Shown in pieces: positions 8,450-18,181 of a stretch of 64,000 nt of DNA (position 1 is its first letter; each line of letters starts with the position of its first letter). The notes under the pieces were generated by a model. The model did not search any database and was not told the DNA's origin. It was given only the letters and a program-made list of their open reading frames with translations. The stretch covers positions 62,001 through 126,000 of the forward strand of contig NZ_JACSNZ010000003.1 in the NCBI RefSeq assembly GCF_016902575.1, in the 5' to 3' direction. The position numbers and the translations under genes were made by a program. The DNA is from Pseudoflavonifractor capillosus (GTDB taxonomy: Bacteria; Bacillota; Clostridia; Oscillospirales; Oscillospiraceae).

Positions 8450-9763
8450 TTAGCTCAAAAAGTCCTTGAGCTTCTTGGAGCGGCTGGGATGGCGCAGCTT
8501 GCGCAGGGCCTTGGCCTCGATCTGACGGATGCGCTCACGGGTGACGTTGAACTCCTTACCCACTTCCTCCAGGGTGCGGGTACGGCCGTCCTCAATGCCG
8601 AAACGCAGCTTCAAGACCTTCTCCTCCCGGGGGGTGAGGGTGGACAGCACGTCCACCAGCTGCTCCTTGAGCAGAGTGAAGGAAGCGGCCTCGGAGGGCT
8701 CGGAGGCGTCCTCGTCGGGGATGAAGTCACCCAGGTGGCTGTCCTCCTCCTCGCCGATGGGGGTCTCCAGGGACACAGGCTCCTGGGCGATCTTCAGGAT
8801 CTCCCGCACCTTCTCCACCGGCATGTTCATCTCGGCGGCAGTTTCCTCAGGGGTGGGATCGTGGCCCAGCTCCTGGAGCAGCTGACGGTTGACCCGGATG
8901 ACCTTGTTGATGGTCTCCACCATGTGCACAGGGATGCGGATGGTGCGGGCCTGGTCGGCAATGGCACGGGTGATGGCCTGACGGATCCACCAGGTGGCGT
9001 AGGTGGAGAACTTGTAACCCTTGGTGTAGTCGAACTTCTCCACCGCCTTGATCAGGCCCAGATTGCCCTCCTGGATCAGATCCAAAAACAGCATACCACG
9101 GCCCACATACCGCTTGGCAATGGACACCACCAGACGCAGGTTGGCCTCGGCCAGCTTCTGCTTGGTGCGCTCACCGGCACGGATGGCCTTCTCCAGCTCC
9201 TGGCGCACCTCGTCGGGAATCTCCTCCCCAGAGGCCTCCAGCTCGCTGAGCTGCTCCTTGGCAGCAGCACCAGCACCCATGGTCTGGGCCAGCTCGATCT
9301 CCTGATCCGGGGAGAGCAGATCCACCTTGCCGATCTCCTTGAGGTACATCCGCACGGGGTCGTCAATGGCGAAGGAATCCACCAGGGTGTTGGGGTCTAC
9401 CAGCTCCTCCTCGTTGAACTCCTCCATGTCCTCGGCGGGGGGCATCAGGTCCTCCTCGGAAAGAATGGGCATCAAATCGTCCTCACCGGCGGCATCCACC
9501 CCCAGATTCTCCATGATGTCGTACATCTTGTCCATCTGCTCGCTCTCCAGGTTCATGGACTCCAGCACTTCCATCATCTCGCTGGAGGACAGTTTGCCCT
9601 TCTTATAGCCGGCATCCACCAGCTCCACCAGGCGCTCGCCGCCCTGGATGCCATCCACCAGCTTCATCAGCTCAGCCTTGGCGCTCTCGAATTTCTCCTT
9701 GCTGACCATGCTGATGCCCGATGTCACCTCGGATTTTTTTCCGTTTTTCTTCTTTTCACTCAT
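8450..9763 (-). CDS. rpoD: Primary RNA polymerase sigma factor (RpoD/SigA)
   Basis: The vegetative sigma-70 factor, 437 residues. Region 1.1-like sequence fills the N-terminus. Region 1.2 begins near [12 protein letters not shown]. Region 2 carries the -10 recognition helix ([13 protein letters not shown]), region 3 follows, and region 4.2 with the -35 helix-turn-helix ([20 protein letters not shown]) ends the protein. An extra acidic segment lies between regions 1.1 and 1.2. It starts six bases after dnaG and ends the dgt-dnaG-rpoD operon, the classical macromolecular-synthesis arrangement. Confidence 0.97.
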   Translation of the reverse strand: MSEKKKNGKKSEVTSGISMVSKEKFESAKAELMKLVDGIQGGERLVELVDAGYKKGKLSSSEMMEVLESMNLESEQMDKMYDIMENLGVDAAGEDDLMPILSEEDLMPPAEDMEEFNEEELVDPNTLVDSFAIDDPVRMYLKEIGKVDLLSPDQEIELAQTMGAGAAAKEQLSELEASGEEIPDEVRQELEKAIRAGERTKQKLAEANLRLVVSIAKRYVGRGMLFLDLIQEGNLGLIKAVEKFDYTKGYKFSTYATWWIRQAITRAIADQARTIRIPVHMVETINKVIRVNRQLLQELGHDPTPEETAAEMNMPVEKVREILKIAQEPVSLETPIGEEEDSHLGDFIPDEDASEPSEAASFTLLKEQLVDVLSTLTPREEKVLKLRFGIEDGRTRTLEEVGKEFNVTRERIRQIEAKALRKLRHPSRSKKLKDFLS

Positions 9764-9769
9764 GGGTCT

Positions 9770-11548
9770 TCATCCTCCGTAGCTTTTTTTCTGTTTGAGT
9801 AAGTCTCTGAGTTGGGCCAAGTCCTGGCCGCTGTGTATGTCTGCCTTGCGGTGTTGCGCAAGGATGGTTTGCTTATAGTCGCTCAGGGCTGCCTGGGCGG
9901 TGTGCATGGGCTGGGGCTGCTGCACCACCGACGAGAGATGATCCATCTCCTCGGGGGTAAACACCCCGTCCAAAGCCGCCAGGGTCACCGGCTTGCCCTC
10001 CTGCCACCGCCGGCGCAGCAGCCCGTAGGCCCTGCCCAATAGAGGGGCAGAAAAGTCGGACTCCTGCAAGTCCTCCAGCTGGGCAAAGTAGCTGCCGTCC
10101 AGCAGCACCACCCGCAGTACCCCCTCCTCAGCCAGAGCTGAGCGCACATTGGTGTAGCGCAGCTCCCGCTGCTTGGGCTGGAGGGTCTGGGTGGGGGTAA
10201 GACTGCGCCGCTCCTCCTGCCGCCTGGCTTGTCTGCCCTTTTGGCGGCGCTGCTGCTCCACCTCTTGGGCCATGGCCTCCCGGCTGATTCCGGCGGCATC
10301 GGCGGCTCGGTTGCCATAGATCTCCCGCTCCACCGGGCTGTTCAGTCCCGCCACCAGACCGGCTGCGGCCTGCAAGTACTGGGCTTTTTGGTCGTCCTGG
10401 CTCAGATCAAAGCCCTGGCGCACCTCCTCCAGGCGGTATTCCACCGAGTTGGCGCAGCCTTGGAGCAGTCCTTCAAATACCTCAGGGCCTTGGTGCTTGA
10501 TGAAGTCGTCGGCATCCTGCTTCACCAGCTGGCCGCTGTCGTCTCGCCGTCGGGGCAGCTGGAGCACTTTTACACTCAGCTGGGAGCCTTTCAGCAGAGC
10601 AATGGCCCGCTGGGTGGCATCCACCCCCGCATTGTCGTTGTCGTAGCACAGCACCAGCTCCTGGGTGTACTTCTCCAGGATCTTGATGTGCTCCTCGGTG
10701 AGGGCGGTGCCCATGGTGGCAATGGTGTTGTCAAATCCCGCCTGGTGCAGGGTGATCACGTCAATATTGCCCTCCACCAAAATCATGTTGGGCCGCTTGG
10801 TGTTTTTGGCATAGTTGAGGCCGTACAAAATCGACCGCTTTTTGAAGATGGCGGTCTCCGGAGTATTCAAATACTTGGGGGTGGAGTCGTCCATGACCCG
10901 GCTGGTAAAGCCGATGACATTGCCCCGCACGTCGATGACGGGCAGCATCAGGCGGTTGCGGTACTTATCGTACACCCCGCCGTTTTTTCCCGCCACAGCC
11001 AGACCCGCCTCAATGAGATCGGCCTTGTCATACCCCTTCTCCCGCATGGCCAAAATGAGCCTGTCCCAGGCATCAGGAGCAGCACCCAGGCCAAACCGGG
11101 CGGAAAATTTGGGGCTGATGCGCCGCTTCTTGGCAATATACTCCGCCACCCGCTGCCCCTCGGGCTGGGACAGCATGGCACGGTAGAACCGGGCAGCTTC
11201 CTTATTCAGTTCCAGAATGCGCTGACGCTTCTCCCGCCACGCTCCATTGGAGTTGTCCTCAGGCACCTCCATTCCCGCCTGGGCGGCCAGCTTTCGCACC
11301 GCCTCGGGAAAGGGCAGGTTTTCCACCTCCATGACAAAGCGCACGGCCCCGCCTCCCTTGCCGCAGCCAAAGCAGTGGAAAATCTGCTTGCTCTCGCTGA
11401 CCGAGAAAGAGGGGGTTTTCTCCCGGTGGAAGGGGCACAGGCCCCAGTAGTTGCCCCCCTTCCGGGTGAGGGGGACGTAGGCGGACACCACGTCCACAAT
11501 GTTGAGTCTGCTGCTCAGCTCGTCCAAAAATTGTTCCGGTATGGCCAT
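9770..11548 (-). CDS. dnaG: DNA primase DnaG
   Basis: The replicative primase, 592 residues, making RNA primers at the fork with DnaB. The CHC2 zinc-binding domain is at 37-66 (LCPFHREKTPSF ... HCFGCGKGG). The RNA-polymerase core precedes the Toprim motifs LVEGNIDVITLHQAG (near 256) and CYDNDNAGVDA (near 305). The C-terminal helicase-binding part is degenerate, as usual. The ATG follows GGAGGTGG. It lies 34 bases after dgt and six before rpoD. Confidence 0.97.
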   Translation of the reverse strand: MAIPEQFLDELSSRLNIVDVVSAYVPLTRKGGNYWGLCPFHREKTPSFSVSESKQIFHCFGCGKGGGAVRFVMEVENLPFPEAVRKLAAQAGMEVPEDNSNGAWREKRQRILELNKEAARFYRAMLSQPEGQRVAEYIAKKRRISPKFSARFGLGAAPDAWDRLILAMREKGYDKADLIEAGLAVAGKNGGVYDKYRNRLMLPVIDVRGNVIGFTSRVMDDSTPKYLNTPETAIFKKRSILYGLNYAKNTKRPNMILVEGNIDVITLHQAGFDNTIATMGTALTEEHIKILEKYTQELVLCYDNDNAGVDATQRAIALLKGSQLSVKVLQLPRRRDDSGQLVKQDADDFIKHQGPEVFEGLLQGCANSVEYRLEEVRQGFDLSQDDQKAQYLQAAAGLVAGLNSPVEREIYGNRAADAAGISREAMAQEVEQQRRQKGRQARRQEERRSLTPTQTLQPKQRELRYTNVRSALAEEGVLRVVLLDGSYFAQLEDLQESDFSAPLLGRAYGLLRRRWQEGKPVTLAALDGVFTPEEMDHLSSVVQQPQPMHTAQAALSDYKQTILAQHRKADIHSGQDLAQLRDLLKQKKSYGG

Positions 11549-11582
11549 GGTGCCACCTCCATTCTAGCCCAAAATCGTCCTT

Positions 11583-12587
11583 TTATTTCACCATCCACCG
11601 CATGGGGATGAACAGTTCTTCAAATTTCTCCACGGCATAGGCGTCGCTCATGCCGGCGATGTAGTCGGTGACCGCCCGCTCCACGCCCTCTCGCACCAGA
11701 ATGTCCTGGTACTCTCCGGGCAACTGGTCATGGTGCTTGCAGTAGTACTCAAACATATGACAGATCATGTCCTCCGCCTTGGACTCCTCCCCCTTGGCAC
11801 GGGGATTGAAGTATACCGCCTCGAACATAAAGTTTTTCAGCTCCGCCATGGCCTTGGCCACTTCCGGGGACTGGTGAATCTCCATCCCCTCCTGGCTATG
11901 CTCCACAATGTCCAGCACCAGGCGCTCAATGCGCTCCCCATGGGTGTAGCCCAGCACCTGGGAGATATGCATCGGGATATCGGTGGGGTAGATGATGCCA
12001 CCCCGCATGGCGTCGTCAATGTCATGGTTGATATAGGCGATCTTATCAGCATATCGCACCAGCTGCCCCTCCAACGTCTCCGCCATGGGGCCGGTGGTGT
12101 GGCATAGAATGCCACGGCGCACCTCATAGCACAGGTTCAGCCCAGCGCCGTCCCGCTCCAGCCGATCTACCACCCGCAAGGACTGCTCGTAGTGGCGGAA
12201 ACCACCCTCCACCATGCGGCTTAAGGCCCGCTCTCCGGCGTGGCCGAAGGGGGTATGGCCCAAATCGTGGGCCAGGGCGGCGGCCTCGGTGAGGTCTTGG
12301 TTTAAGCGCAAAGCCCGGGCCATGCTCCGGGCAATGCCTGAGACCTCCAGGGTGTGGGTCATGCGGGTGCGGTAGTGATCCCCCTCGGGCTGGAGGAATA
12401 CCTGGGTCTTGTGCATCAGCCGCCGAAACGCCTTGCAGTGGATGACCCGATCCACATCCCGCTGGAAACAGGTGCGCATGGGACAGGGAGGGATGTCCAC
12501 CGCCCGGCCTTTGGACTCAGCCGCAAGGCAGGCGCGGGGAGAGAGGATTTGTCGCTCCAACTCCTCGGCATAGGTACGAATTTCCAT
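11583..12587 (-). CDS. dgt: Deoxyguanosinetriphosphate triphosphohydrolase-like HD protein
   Basis: A dNTP triphosphohydrolase of the HD superfamily that removes triphosphate from dNTPs and helps control nucleotide pools. HD residues are visible in RMTHTLEVSGIARSM and AALAHDLGHTPFGHAGE, with KIAYINHDIDDAMR following. The open frame runs 220 codons further upstream, but that part is antisense to the phosphate permease. The ATG at 12587 lies eight bases behind GAAGGAGG and gives 334 residues, the normal size for the short Gram-positive form. It is the first gene of the dgt-dnaG-rpoD operon and diverges from pit. Confidence 0.92.
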   Translation of the reverse strand: MEIRTYAEELERQILSPRACLAAESKGRAVDIPPCPMRTCFQRDVDRVIHCKAFRRLMHKTQVFLQPEGDHYRTRMTHTLEVSGIARSMARALRLNQDLTEAAALAHDLGHTPFGHAGERALSRMVEGGFRHYEQSLRVVDRLERDGAGLNLCYEVRRGILCHTTGPMAETLEGQLVRYADKIAYINHDIDDAMRGGIIYPTDIPMHISQVLGYTHGERIERLVLDIVEHSQEGMEIHQSPEVAKAMAELKNFMFEAVYFNPRAKGEESKAEDMICHMFEYYCKHHDQLPGEYQDILVREGVERAVTDYIAGMSDAYAVEKFEELFIPMRWMVK

Positions 12588-12716
12588 TTGCACCCCTCCT
12601 TCACGATACTTCCTATGACTGTATACTCTATAACTGTACGGAATCCTTCTTTTTTTGAAAAATTTTTTCATACACCGGATGTCCCCTCCATAGGGTATCC
12701 CAAGGAGGGATGTCTC

Positions 12717-13643
12717 ATGACTCAATCCATCACCTTGATGCTGTTGGTGCTGTGTGTCATTTTGGTCAACGGCTGGACGGACGCCCCCAACGCCATTGCC
12801 ACCGCCGTGGGCTCTGGAGCCATGTCCTTCCGTCCTGCTGTGGCATTGGCCGCAGTGTGCAACTTTGCAGGGGTGACGCTGGCCTGTCTTCTCTTTCCCG
12901 CCGTGGCTGCCACCATGGAACATCTGGTGCGCTTCTCCTCCCCTGCCGCCACCCGAGCCGGGCTGTGCGGGGCGTTGCTGGCGGTGATCGTATGGGGTGT
13001 GGCGGCGTGGCGGTTTGGGCTGCCTACCAGCGAGAGCCATGCGCTGCTGGCAGGTCTGTCCGGCGCTGCTCTGGCCCTGGGAGCGGAGATCCAGCCCTCC
13101 GCCTGGGGGGCAGTGGCGGCGGGGCTGATGCTCTCCCTCCCCGCAGGAGCGGTTACCGGGCGGGTCATCTGCCGTAAACTGGCCGGCATCCCCCACAACC
13201 CTATGTTCTGGCAGCGCTTCACCGCCGCCCTCACCGCCTTTCTCCACGGGGCCCAGGACGGGCAGAAGTTTTTACCCCTGCTGCTCATGGCCTATGGGGT
13301 CAGCGCCACCCAACCGCCCCTCTCATTTCTCTTTCTCACAGCTGCTGTCATGGCCCTGGGCACCGCCTTGGGCGGAAAGCCCATCGTGGAGAAGATCGGC
13401 CATGAGCTGGCACACCTCACCCCCACCCAGGGGTTGTCTGCCGACCTGGCCACCGGGGTTGTGCTGGGTGTGTGCTCCCTGTTGGGTCTGCCTGTGTCCA
13501 CCAGCCACGCCAAGGTGGCCGCCATCTGCGGGGCATCGTCCCGACCCCAGCGGGGGGTGGTGGGTCAGCTGCTTTTGGTGTGGGTGCTCACCTTCCCCGC
13601 CTGTATGGGGTTGGGGTATGGGTTTGCCCTCCTGTTGAGGTGA
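12717..13643 (+). CDS. Pit-family inorganic phosphate transporter
   Basis: A low-affinity phosphate permease of the PiT/PHO-4 family, 308 residues and about ten membrane helices. The duplicated family signature is visible as NGWTDAPNAIATAVGSGAM near the N-terminus and FLHGAQDGQKF in the middle. The PTSESHALLAG and PVSTSHAKVAA loops are the two paired family motifs. The ATG after AAGGAGG was used; the open frame extends upstream only as antisense to dgt. No pit accessory protein (PhoU-like) accompanies it. A hairpin, GGGTTTGCCCTC/GAGGGCAAACCC, overlaps its stop codon. Confidence 0.9.
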   Translation: MTQSITLMLLVLCVILVNGWTDAPNAIATAVGSGAMSFRPAVALAAVCNFAGVTLACLLFPAVAATMEHLVRFSSPAATRAGLCGALLAVIVWGVAAWRFGLPTSESHALLAGLSGAALALGAEIQPSAWGAVAAGLMLSLPAGAVTGRVICRKLAGIPHNPMFWQRFTAALTAFLHGAQDGQKFLPLLLMAYGVSATQPPLSFLFLTAAVMALGTALGGKPIVEKIGHELAHLTPTQGLSADLATGVVLGVCSLLGLPVSTSHAKVAAICGASSRPQRGVVGQLLLVWVLTFPACMGLGYGFALLLR

Positions 13644-13691
13644 GGGCAAACCCGGGATGGGAGTTTGTTCTCCTACCATTTCCATATCCTA

Positions 13692-14185
13692 GGCTTGCCA
13701 ACCTGGTGGTATACGCTCCGCTGGGCCCGATTTCTCAGCGATGAGAAATCGGGGAAAGAATCGCCCAGGCTTTCCCCCTGGGAACCCCCTGGGGTACTTG
13801 GGACAGGTGCCGGAGCAACCCATACCGCCGCTGAGGTATTGGGACAGCCTGTGCTCCTTGCGCCGCTGCCGCTGATGCCTACGAAGTAGCAGTGCAGTTT
13901 TTCTTTGGCAAAAGCGTCGGTGCATGGCAGGAACTGTCATCTTACACCCAACACCGGCCCTGTGCTTCTGAGGCAGGTGTTATCCAACCTGGGAAGTCGA
14001 GCGGCAGCGGATGCAGCGGCACAGGAGTATCAGCTTATCCCTGGGCCGGTTGGCGTTTATCCAGAGCCATAGGTCTTCTGACCCAAGGGAGGTTCTTAGG
14101 GGGGAACGCCCTAAGCGGGTTTTTCCCCGATTTTTGTCCGCTCAAAAATCGGGCCCAGCGGAGCGTACTTGCCAGGCTGGCAAGT
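13692..14185. repeat. Foldback/MITE-like non-coding element, copy B
   Basis: A ~494-bp non-coding element with the same design as copy A. The outer arms are near-identical inverted repeats: CTTGCCAACCTGG...ACGCTCCGCTGGGCCC on the left, its complement on the right. Each arm carries a hairpin next to it (CCCGATTTCT/AGAAATCGGG near 13727-13753; CCCGATTTTT/AAAAATCGGG near 14127-14152), then a second inner hairpin (CTTAGGG/CCCTAAG on the right). The centre also pairs with itself (CCGCTGCCGCT against AGCGGCAGCGG), so the whole element can fold into a long rod. No ORF is supported. It lies between pit and the galT terminator. Confidence 0.68.
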
Positions 14186-14227
14186 GTGCACAAGAGACGT
14201 GGTGGAAAGTCAGGCTCCCCAGACAGC

Positions 14228-14263
14228 AAAAGATCCCGAAGCCACAACCGCAGCTTCGGGATC
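14228..14263 (-). terminator. Terminator of the gal operon
   Basis: An 11-bp stem, GATCCCGAAGC/GCTTCGGGATC, with a ten-base loop, followed on the minus strand by TTTT. It begins 14 bases after the galT stop codon. Confidence 0.88.
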
Positions 14264-14276
14264 ATGTTTTGTTGTC

Positions 14277-15767
14277 TTACACCTGTGCGATGAACTTGAG
14301 GAACTGCTCTTTGCCCTCGGGGGTACGCTTATACACGCCAGCGTGCTCCAGCACCTTGGCAAACACCAGGCCGGTCTCGTACTTGACGATGTCCCAGGCG
14401 TTGTCCTGGTTGATGTTCTCGTACTTGGCCTTAAAACCCTCAGCCCAGTCGGCGTGCTTGGCGGTGGCCTCGTCGGCCCGCAGATCGCCGCCATTGGCCA
14501 GGCAGTCGGCCACCTGGGCCAGCTCCTGCTTCAGACGGGCGGGGAGAACGGCCAGACCCATGACCTCGATGAGGCCGATGTTCTCCTTCTTGATGTGGTG
14601 CAGCTCCTGGTGGGGATGGTACACACCCAGAGGATACTCCTCGGTGGTAATGTTGTTGCGCAGCACCAGATCCAGCTCATACTTGCCGTCCCGCATCCGG
14701 GCAATGGGGGTGATGGTGTTGTGGGGCTCCCCATCGGTCTCGGCAAAGATGAAGGCAGCCTCGTCGGTATACCCTCTCCAGCTCTGCAAGATCTTGTCGG
14801 CCAGATCCACCAATCGCTCCGGATTTTCACTGGAGATACGGATGACGGACATGGGCCACTTAACGATACCGGCAGCCACGTCCTCAAACCCGGCGAAGGT
14901 GACGGGAGTCTCCACGGGAGCGGTGGCCATGGCGAAGGTGTAGCGTCCGCCCTGGAAGTGGTCATGGGCCAGGATGGAGCCGCCCACGATGGGCAGGTCG
15001 GCATTGGAGCCCACGAAGTAGTGGGGGTACTGGCGGACAAAGTCCAGCAGCTTTCCGAAGCAGGCCCGGTCGATCTTCATGGGGGTATGCTCCTGGTTGA
15101 AGCAGATGCAGTGCTCGTTGTAGTACACATAAGGGGAGTACTGCAAGAACCAGGGGGAGTTGTTGATGGTAATAGGCACAATGCGGTGGTTCTGGCGGGC
15201 GGGGTGGTTCACCCGTCCGGCATAGCCCTCATTCTCCGCACACAGCTGGCAGCGGGGATAGTTGGAGGCGGGGAGATTGCGGGCAGCGGCAATGGCCTTG
15301 GGGTCCTTCTCCGGCTTGGAGAGGTTGATGGTGATGTCCATCTCCCCGTACTCGGTGTCCGCCTTCCACCGCACGTCACGGGCGATGCGGTCCCGGCGGA
15401 TGTAGTTGGTGTCCTGGGACAGGGTGTAGTACCAGTCCGTGGCCTTCTCCGGGTCCTCCTTGTACAGAGCCTCAAACTTGGCCCGCACCTGGCTGGGACG
15501 GGGGGTGAGCACACCCATGATAGCGGTGTCAAAGAGGTCCCGGTACACCACAGAGTTCTCGGTGAGCACACCACGGGCATAGGCATCGTCCAGCAGCTCA
15601 TCCAGCACAGCGGCCAGGTCGATGTCCCCCCACTCCTGTCCGGGGTCGGTGTAGCTGTCCAGCTTCAGAACCTCCAGCACCGCATTGGTGGCCCAGGTGG
15701 TCTCACAGGGCTCAATGAGTCCGGTGCGGACGGCGTAAGTAATCAGCTTGGAAATGGCCTCGTTCAT
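14277..15767 (-). CDS. galT: UDP-glucose--hexose-1-phosphate uridylyltransferase (GalT, Firmicutes class)
   Basis: The second Leloir enzyme, exchanging UMP between UDP-glucose and galactose-1-phosphate. At 496 residues it belongs to the long Gram-positive GalT class, not the ~350-residue HIT-type. Visible family segments are LTPRPSQVRAKFEALY, the NYPRCQLC region and the catalytic-region stretch GGSILAHDHFQGG. The start has GGGAGGAG in front. It is the last gene of galK-galE-galT and lies 16 bases after galE. Confidence 0.93.
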   Translation of the reverse strand: MNEAISKLITYAVRTGLIEPCETTWATNAVLEVLKLDSYTDPGQEWGDIDLAAVLDELLDDAYARGVLTENSVVYRDLFDTAIMGVLTPRPSQVRAKFEALYKEDPEKATDWYYTLSQDTNYIRRDRIARDVRWKADTEYGEMDITINLSKPEKDPKAIAAARNLPASNYPRCQLCAENEGYAGRVNHPARQNHRIVPITINNSPWFLQYSPYVYYNEHCICFNQEHTPMKIDRACFGKLLDFVRQYPHYFVGSNADLPIVGGSILAHDHFQGGRYTFAMATAPVETPVTFAGFEDVAAGIVKWPMSVIRISSENPERLVDLADKILQSWRGYTDEAAFIFAETDGEPHNTITPIARMRDGKYELDLVLRNNITTEEYPLGVYHPHQELHHIKKENIGLIEVMGLAVLPARLKQELAQVADCLANGGDLRADEATAKHADWAEGFKAKYENINQDNAWDIVKYETGLVFAKVLEHAGVYKRTPEGKEQFLKFIAQV

Positions 15768-15783
15768 CTCTCGTGCTCCTCCC

Positions 15784-16773
15784 TTAGTCCTCGTAGCCGT
15801 GGGGATGGGCCTTGTGCCAGTTCCAGGCGGAGGAGACGATGGTGTTCAGATCGTCATACTGAGGCTTCCAGCCCAGCACGGTCTTGGCCTTCTCAGAGGA
15901 GGCAATGAGCTGGGCGGGGTCGCCGGCCCGGCGGGGTGTGACCTCAGCGGGGATGGGATGGCCGGTGACGGCACGGGCTACCTCGATGACCTCATTGACG
16001 GAGAAGCCCACGCCGTTGCCCAGGTTGAACACGTTGTTCTCGCCGCCGTTCATCAGGTAGTCCAGAGCCAGGATGTGGGCCTGGGCCAGGTCGGTGACGT
16101 GGATGTAGTCCCGGATGCAGGTACCGTCGGGAGTGGGGTAGTCGTCGCCAAAAATGGAGATCTTCTCACGCTGGCCATTGGGCACCTGGAGGATCAGGGG
16201 GATCAGGTGGGTCTCGGGGTTGTGGGCCTCGCCGATCTTGCCGGAGGCGTGGGCGCCGCAGGCGTTGAAGTAGCGCAGAGCCACATAGCGCAGGCCGTGG
16301 GCCTTGGACACCCAGCTCATCATGTGCTCCATGGACAGCTTGGTCTCACCGTAGCAGCTGGTGGGCTCAGTGCGGTCGGTCTCCAGAATGGGCACCGACT
16401 CGGGCTCGCCGTAAGTGGCGGCGGTGGAGGAGAACACGATCTTGTCCACCCCGTGGGCCACCATGGACTGGAGCAGCACCATGGTGCCGTAGAGGTTGTT
16501 GTCATAATACTTCAGGGGGTTAAACATGGACTCGCCCACCTGAGAGGAGGCGGCAAAGTGGATGACGCCCTCGATGTCCTCCGCCTGGAACAGGGTGTCC
16601 AGGGCGCCCCGATCCCGGATGTCCAGCTGATAGAAGCGAGCCTTGGGATGCACCGCCTCCTTGAACCCGGTGAGCAGGTTGTCTGCCACCACCACATCAC
16701 GGCCAGCGTCGATGAGTTCATAAACAGTGTGGGAACCGATGTAACCAGCTCCGCCCAGAACCAAAATTGCCAT
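15784..16773 (-). CDS. galE: UDP-glucose 4-epimerase GalE
   Basis: An NAD-dependent epimerase of the extended SDR family interconverting UDP-galactose and UDP-glucose, 329 residues. The nucleotide-binding GGAGYIGSH is at residues 7-15. The catalytic Ser/Tyr region shows SSTAATYG and later SCYGETK (the YxxxK site). The C-terminal GTCIRDYIHVTDLAQAH and NLGNGVGFSV are typical of GalE. The ATG at 16773 behind GGAAAGGAG was chosen over an upstream methionine 14 codons earlier, which lacks an RBS and overlaps galK. Confidence 0.95.
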   Translation of the reverse strand: MAILVLGGAGYIGSHTVYELIDAGRDVVVADNLLTGFKEAVHPKARFYQLDIRDRGALDTLFQAEDIEGVIHFAASSQVGESMFNPLKYYDNNLYGTMVLLQSMVAHGVDKIVFSSTAATYGEPESVPILETDRTEPTSCYGETKLSMEHMMSWVSKAHGLRYVALRYFNACGAHASGKIGEAHNPETHLIPLILQVPNGQREKISIFGDDYPTPDGTCIRDYIHVTDLAQAHILALDYLMNGGENNVFNLGNGVGFSVNEVIEVARAVTGHPIPAEVTPRRAGDPAQLIASSEKAKTVLGWKPQYDDLNTIVSSAWNWHKAHPHGYED

Positions 16774-16808
16774 AAGAATACGCTCCTTTCCTATCCTATA
16801 CCCTAAAT

Positions 16809-18101
16809 TTAGCACACAACGGCACCGCCCACGGCACGCACCGTGAGCACATGGCAGCTGCCCTCGCCCAGCACAGACTCCACCTGGGCCTTAAAGCCGT
16901 CCAGCATATCCAGAGGCACGAAGGCCTGGATGGTGCCGGCAAAGCCGCCGCCGTGGACCCGGTAAGCGCCCCGGCCCTGGAGGGCATGGGCGGCGGTGGC
17001 CAGAGCCACAGCCATAGCCTGCTCCGCCACGGCTCCGGTGGGGGCAATGTTCTGTAAGTACATCCAGGAGGACTCCCCGGACTGCTGCACCACCTTCAGG
17101 AAGGCGTCAAAGTCGCCCCGCTCCAGAGCGTCCGCCTCCTGAGCCACTCGGGCATCGTCGGCGAAGAAGTGCAGCGCCCGCAGCACTGCCCGGTCCCCCA
17201 CCTTCTTGCGCAAGCCGGGCATCTCTGCCCAGATGCGGCTCTCGTCCACTTCCCGCAGCACTTCACAGCCGAAGTACTGGGCCACCGCCTTCATCTCCTG
17301 GGGAATGGCGGCGTACTCAGCAGTGAGGTCGGCGTGGTCCGCCCCGGAGTCGATGATGCACAGGGCGTAGCCGTACCCGGCCAGATCCACCTGGATGGGC
17401 CGCACCACAGGGTTGGCAGTGTCGGCAAAGTCGATGGCCACCGCCCCGCCCACAGAGGAGGCGGTCTGATCCATCAGCCCGCAGGGCTTGCCGAAGAACA
17501 CGTTTTCCGCATACTGGCCGATCTGGGCGATGGTCACCGCGTCCAAGGCGTCCCCACACGCCAGGTGGTTGAGGATGACCCCGATGGTCACCTCGCAGGC
17601 GGCGGAGGAGGACAGGCCGGAGCCGGGCAGCACCTTGCTGGTGGCATAGGCGTCAAAGCCCACAGGGGTGTAGCCCCGCTGGGCGATGCCGGCGGCCACG
17701 CCACGCACCAGGGCGGCGGTGCTCTCCTGCTCCCCGTCCACAGGCTCCAGGTTGTCCAAGTTGACCTCCACCATGTGCCAGCCCTCGGACATGAATCGGA
17801 TGGTGTTGGTGCCGTTGGGGGCAGCACACACCAGGAAATCCAGATCCACAGCAGCCGCCAGAACCCGGCCACGCTGGTGGTCGGTGTGGTTGCCGCAGAT
17901 CTCGGTGCGCCCGGGGCCAGTGTACAGGCCCACGCCCTCCCGGTTCCCGAAGAGCTTGACGAACTCCTCTGTGACATGGATGCTGCGCTGCAGTCCCTCC
18001 TCCACAGATTTTCCGCCGTCGTGGATGTCATACACCCGTGCCAGATCTCCGGCCAGCTGGCCCGCCTTCAGCTCCTCCAGGAGCTTGTTGCAATCTCGCA
18101 T
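16809..18101 (-). CDS. galK: Galactokinase
   Basis: A GHMP-family kinase that phosphorylates galactose at C1, the first Leloir step; 430 residues, slightly longer than the usual 390. The N-terminal galactose-binding signature appears as GRTEICGNHTDHQRG, the ATP-binding loop as LPGSGLSSSAACEV, and the third GHMP motif near the C-terminus as VHGGGFAGTIQAF. It is the first gene of the galKET operon, with AGGTGAAAGG ahead of the ATG. A promoter and a putative repressor operator lie at 18135-18163. Confidence 0.94.
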   Translation of the reverse strand: MRDCNKLLEELKAGQLAGDLARVYDIHDGGKSVEEGLQRSIHVTEEFVKLFGNREGVGLYTGPGRTEICGNHTDHQRGRVLAAAVDLDFLVCAAPNGTNTIRFMSEGWHMVEVNLDNLEPVDGEQESTAALVRGVAAGIAQRGYTPVGFDAYATSKVLPGSGLSSSAACEVTIGVILNHLACGDALDAVTIAQIGQYAENVFFGKPCGLMDQTASSVGGAVAIDFADTANPVVRPIQVDLAGYGYALCIIDSGADHADLTAEYAAIPQEMKAVAQYFGCEVLREVDESRIWAEMPGLRKKVGDRAVLRALHFFADDARVAQEADALERGDFDAFLKVVQQSGESSWMYLQNIAPTGAVAEQAMAVALATAAHALQGRGAYRVHGGGFAGTIQAFVPLDMLDGFKAQVESVLGEGSCHVLTVRAVGGAVVC

Positions 18102-18134
18102 TTCCTTTCACCTCGTATTTTGATTTGTACCCAA

Positions 18135-18163
18135 AGTATATATTTATTTTAGTAAAAATTCAA
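18135..18163 (-). promoter_or_regulatory. galKET promoter with overlapping operator
   Basis: On the minus strand, TTGAAT (-35, 18158-18163) and TATACT (-10, 18135-18140) are separated by exactly 17 bases. The sequence ATTTTAGTAAAAATT (plus strand, 18146-18160) falls within the spacer and -35. It matches, with one change, the sequence in front of the repressor gene, as expected for a LacI/GalR-family operator; bound repressor would occlude RNA polymerase. Confidence 0.72.
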
Positions 18164-18181
18164 CCAATTTTTTCTCACTTT

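Noticed and set aside
12588-13247. N-terminal extension of dgt by 220 codons
   Set aside because: The extension is antisense to the phosphate permease; a good RBS and the family length support the start at 12587.
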